Below, piece after piece: positions 59,840-64,000 of a stretch of 64,000 nt of DNA. The stretch lies in contig VWZL01005057.1 in assembly GCA_013396915.1 (NCBI GenBank), positions 744,001-808,000 on the forward strand. Direction: 5' to 3'. The DNA is from Stercorarius parasiticus (taxonomy: Eukaryota; Chordata; Aves; Charadriiformes; Stercorariidae). Under the pieces are notes generated by a model, which worked only from the letters and a program-made list of their open reading frames with translations, had not been told where the DNA came from and ran no database searches. Each line of letters begins with the position of its first letter. The stretch's first letter is position 1. The translations under genes and the position numbers were made by a program.

Positions 59840-62839
59840 GTTTCTCACTTATCTTTTTTAATATAGATTGCTCAAAGTAAAGTCAGTGCCCCTAACTTGC
59901 AAGATTAAAATAAGCTGGTATTTTTTTTCTCATCTTTCATTTCAGGAGCTCGGTTTTCCTTTATATAAAATTCTTGCTTGAACTTCTTTCAGTGACTTGT
60001 TGTGTTTCTGGAAAGTTTATATTTCTTGGGACTTCTCCATTCACCTTTACTTCTAACTTGCTATTTCTCTCCCAGTTCTCATACCAGCTATAGTTCAAGA
60101 TCTCAGTTAATGAGAAGCATGAGTTTGTGTCACTAAAATTTTGATGAATCTTTACTGTAACTGGTAGATTAACCAATTGAGAAAAGCTCTTACAAAGAGG
60201 AAAAGTTCATGCCTCCTCTAGTTTGCTAAGACCAATCTCTAGTAAACAGGTGGTTTGAACCAAGACTTACATTGCTTTTCCAAAAATGTGCTTGTCCTTC
60301 TCCCTTTAAAGTCAATGGCAAAGCTCCTATTGATGTTGCTGTTGTATGAGATGAGGTAATCCACTTCTGCCCAGCAATTCTATTTCTTCTCCAACAATGT
60401 ACCAGTAAGCACAATGAAGCCCTTGAGGCCATGTTTTCATTTAAATGCCAAACCAACTTCCCCTCCCAAAACTCTTCACTGAGACAGAATATCAGTCTTT
60501 GCCGTGATGTACCTCTGGTTTTTAAAAAAGTACTGGATGGCATAATCCCAGCAATGTTACAGCCCTTTGTGTTGGGCTAAATTGTCTCACTCAAACTATT
60601 CTTGAATGTTGTTGTTTGGGATAACTGGCTTCTGGGATTAAGTCTAAGAATATTTTGTTACCAGGAGGCTGTAAACATGTAGAACCAGAATCTTTCATGA
60701 CCTGAACTAAGGGCAGATCATACAAAAGGAAAGTTTAAAAATGGACAATGGCTCAAAAAGCTTTCAGAGTACCCGAGAACTATACTGCAAAAAAGAGTGA
60801 GTATAATACTGGCAGACTATTTGCCTTTTACCTAGTATTTATAAGCCAGCTTTCATGTGAATTGTGGGACCAAAAGAGAACTGCCATGATTCAGTTTAAC
60901 TCTTCTCTTTGAAAATCCAACACAGAGTACACATTGCGTTTATCTGTGTGTGACTGCTCTTTTTCTGTGAGATCACAACTGTCTGCTTGGTAAGCAAATG
61001 ACTGGCATGCAATTTAAGAAGTTCCTGACTTGTTGCCTTATAAATTTCAGTTTGCCCATGAATTATGACATCACATCCAGCTCAATGATGTTATATGCTG
61101 TAGTATTACGGTGGACATTTGGCCTTCCTGACAAAAATGCAAAAACGTCATCAGAAATTAGACACCATCCATGTACACAAATATTTTGCTGAAAAGCAAA
61201 TTTTTTTTATTCTATAGATAGAAAATCATGCTGAAACATTTTCTGCCTATCCTTATACAAGTGTAAGGCTGAACTCTTGGGAGAGGGACCTGTATTCTAG
61301 TTTTTCTGTTCGAACTTGAGCCGTTTACCAAACATGCTTGTGCTTCTTAGAGTTCTACAGCACTGAGTCGAGAGTGCAGTTGGCAGTTACGTTTCTTGGT
61401 TTCCAACTACCATTTATGTGATCACACAGGAGAACAGGAGGCAACAAAATCTGTTGCCCTACTGGGTCCATCTGGGAAGTAAAACGTCTTTAGATTTCTA
61501 GGCTATGACAGGCATAGGTTAGATATAGAATAGGTACTGGAAGGAAGGAGAATTAAATGTGAGGAAGAGCGTGCACATATTGGAATACAGCAATGATCGT
61601 CAATTTGAGGACTATTCATGGAAAAACTTATTCTGTGTGCTGAAGATTTCCGGCTAAACATAGTGGATACATTTAAATGAAAGAACAATCAACATTTATT
61701 TCCTAAAATTTCAGAGGAAATAATTTTGGGGCAAGTTTATTTTTTTTGTAGCCAGATACAAAGGATTCATTTAAAAAAGAATTCAATTTAATTTAAAAAA
61801 TCAGTGCGCTTTTTTTTTTTAGTGATGAAAATAAATAAATAAATAAATAAATAAATAGAGGTATAATTTCTTAAAATAATCAGTACATTTGAGAAAATCC
61901 CAGATTGGTGCATGGCTCCCGTGAGTTGCCCTCAAATCTTTGTCTCATTCTATTTGTGAGTCTTTTGCTAGGCTTGGAGATTTCAGAGTGAGACCATATG
62001 CACACAAAACCTTTGAACGTGCAATTATTTATCTACAGTACAGAGTTGTGGCCTCAACCACATGAGTTGTCCAGTTGGGCATTAATATGGTCGTACTCTT
62101 GGTGCCATCGTCTGGTGAATCCCTGCTGGACACGCAGTCTTCAGCCCAATGGGAAAGGGCCAGTGGAACCTGTGGCCTCCTGGAAGAGGCTAATCCGTCT
62201 CCTGGAGCTTTTCTTTTCTCCTCTCTGCTTCTTCCCTTAGGGTTTTAGTATCTTGTAACAATGCTTATTTCCTGAAATTCTTTATGATTTCTTTTCTTCA
62301 TTTTGAACTTTTTGTAACTGGTATCAACCCAGTAGCATCGCCTACGTGTTCTCGCTTTCCTAGCTTTCATGGCTTACTGGCCACATGTGTGTTCTTTCTT
62401 ATAGACTAAGGTGAGAATCAAAACCTGCAGCTTATTGTTAGTTTATTTCAGTAAAGCTTGGCCCTGGATCCACATGTGGGTCAGCATAATTTATTGTAGC
62501 TCCAGGATTGGCAGCCACAGAGACGTCCTTTTTCCTCCAGCACTGGAAGTCAGGGTACGCTCCGTACAGTGCAGCCAAGCATCTTGGATGACTCTTTCAA
62601 ATTCTGCCTATTGATTGCTGTAGAAACAACATTTCATTCAACAAAATACTGTGGAAATAATCATGGCACTTACAAAAATGAGTTTTTAAATTTGAATTAT
62701 AAGCATATATGTAATTTACAGGTTTATTTTCAAGTGGTTCTGGAGTCTACTAAAACAGAAAGAGAGGAGAGAAATTAAATAGGGTGGCAACAGTTTGAGG
62801 TTTCACGAAGCAAACTGTATAGCCACCCTGATTCTTCCC
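59840..62839. other. Noncoding, AT-rich DNA
   Basis: No gene was recognised. It includes the AAAT microsatellite at 61829-61856. The 105-codon - strand frame at 60226-60543 has no splice context or domain. Confidence 0.55.
61829..61856 (+). repeat. (AAAT)7 microsatellite
   Basis: Seven perfect aaat units, preceded by a 10-T run at 61811-61820. Confidence 0.95.
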
Positions 62840-63480
62840 AGCACAGTTTGTTTTCACTGCCTGCCTTGCTTCTGTTGTCTTTCTGGATGATCCGTAGAGC
62901 TCTTCATTATCTCCCCCTGCCTGCCATCCCCCATCTCATTGTCTTAATAATGCCTTCTCAATCCTTAATCTTTCGGGCATCTTTTTTGTTTTATTTTTCC
63001 CTCATTTCTCACACAAACTTATGGAACATCTTTCACAGCTGTATTTCTCTACGTTCTTGACACTCTCTCTCTGCATCTCACTGAACCCTCTGCACATCAC
63101 TTTTTTCTTTATCTCTGATCTCTCAGCAGTGTGCAACAGTCTGAGATTTTGTTTTTCTCTTTCATTCCCCTGATCTGTTCCCTGGGGAGTTTAGGTTTTC
63201 CTCATCTCCACCTCTTTCTGTTCTACCAGGTTTTTTTCATCAGACTACTCTTATTTTTCTATGTGTCCCATGAGACCGTGTCCCTGCGTTGGAAGATTTC
63301 AATAGGCTTGGTATTTCCTTTGACCCATGTTAGATGATGGCCTCTATGCTGCAGGTTTCTTTTTCTTTTTTTCTCCCTTTTAAGCATCCCTTGACACCCC
63401 CAGTAATATTGCTGATTGTTACAGATGAAGCTATTTCTCCTGTGTAACCTGGTGTCCTTTCCTCCTCCTCTCTTACTGAC
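62840..63480 (+). repeat. Pyrimidine-rich, strand-asymmetric tract
   Basis: The + strand is rich in C and T over about 640 bases, with many ctc/ttc/tct combinations and a short (TC)n near 63063-63071. There is no strict repeat unit. The open frames at 62848-63337 (+) are Phe/Leu/Ser-rich results of this composition, not genes. Confidence 0.5.
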
Positions 63481-64000
63481 ATGGTCTACAGGAGACGCAC
63501 AGAATAATGGGGTGTTGTGCACTATTTGTGTCGTCTCTTGGATAGTGCACACTTGAACAAGCAATCAAACCAGGTCAGTAGCCGTAACAGTTTTTGAAGT
63601 TCAAAGTGAGTAAGTGATGTTTGGCTTAAAATGAGCGCTAGAAGTTATCCAATGATTCCACAGGCCATACCCATTTATGGAGAAAAGATCAAGGAGATTA
63701 ACACTTTACCTTTCCAGTTGCATATATTTTCTACACCAGAAGTTGTCCTTCTTTTGCAGCTCAAGATAAAACAATAAACTTTGACTGCCTTGATTTGGTG
63801 CTTGTTCCTGGCACATCTGGGAACATCAATACTCACTGCATAGTCATAAAAAATGTCTTGAAGTTTTGTTGATCTCAGCATCTTTCTAAACTATCAGTGG
63901 AAGTTAGTGCACCGCAGATAGTTTTCAATGCGTACTCTTCCTAGATCTTCAGGAAATAGGAGGATTGTTTCTCCAGAAACACTCATCCACTGTATCAAAT
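63481..64000. other. Noncoding DNA to the right edge
   Basis: Nothing recognisable was seen. Confidence 0.55.

Noticed and set aside
60295..60340. Phrase resembling a common amniote interspersed repeat ('aagtcaatgg...'); similar short phrases near 14953 and 29009
   Set aside because: Matches are too short and my recollection of the repeat family is not firm enough to call them.
1..64000. Searched for tRNA, 5S/U6/7SK RNA, well-known microRNA seeds and CRISPR arrays
   Set aside because: None of the sequences I know for these families was recognised, and no regularly spaced repeat array exists.

Overview
This window looks like avian nuclear DNA from a gene-poor, AT-rich stretch of a large chromosome. 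The main evidence is the repeat content. At least six copies of the CR1 LINE are recognisable, all 3' fragments, in both orientations, with the end signature typical of birds (a run ending in 'ggtcccttccaac' plus a short 'attctatgat'-like tail). CR1 also occurs in crocodilians and turtles, so 'bird' is a strong inference, not proof. No bacterial-style gene organisation, rRNA, tRNA, CRISPR array or intact transposon is visible.

Layout. 1-911 is the 3' end of a CR1 on the + strand, with reverse-transcriptase remnants. 912-8206 is single-copy noncoding DNA. 8207-11182 is an exact duplication interrupted by a 69-N gap and a single n. It is best read as an assembly failure to merge overlapping contigs, and it carries two copies of one GC-rich, CpG-dense promoter-like element. 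11183-13343 is noncoding with a strong G-quadruplex motif. 13344-14385 is an old CR1 on the - strand. 14386-22733 is noncoding with one short CR1 tail (17868-17934), a 35-bp tandem duplication and a poly-G tract. 22734-23352 is the youngest-looking CR1 (- strand), disrupted by a 29-bp internal duplication. 23353-32784 is noncoding, with a GC-rich island at 30876-31297 and an old CR1 tail at 31676-31768. 32785-33108 is another CR1 (- strand). 33109-64000 is noncoding apart from a few possible exons.

I found no complete protein-coding gene. Three stretches could be exons because a good splice-acceptor context leads into an open frame: 42754-42946 (+), 46846-47142 (-) and 53778-54092 (+). The - strand one is the best, but I recognise none of the products. 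Most other open frames of 60-150 codons are what AT-rich DNA gives by chance or are antisense shadows of CR1.

The rest is consistent with a gene desert: long blocks dense in homeodomain- and POU-type sites look like conserved noncoding enhancer sequence by texture, which only a multi-species alignment can test. Small-scale structure includes two short perfect or near-perfect hairpins, several short tandem duplications, microsatellites and two strand-asymmetric purine/pyrimidine tracts. I saw no convincing previously undescribed biological system. The items most worth checking are the collapsed assembly region, the promoter-like element inside it, and the candidate terminal exon at 46846-47142.
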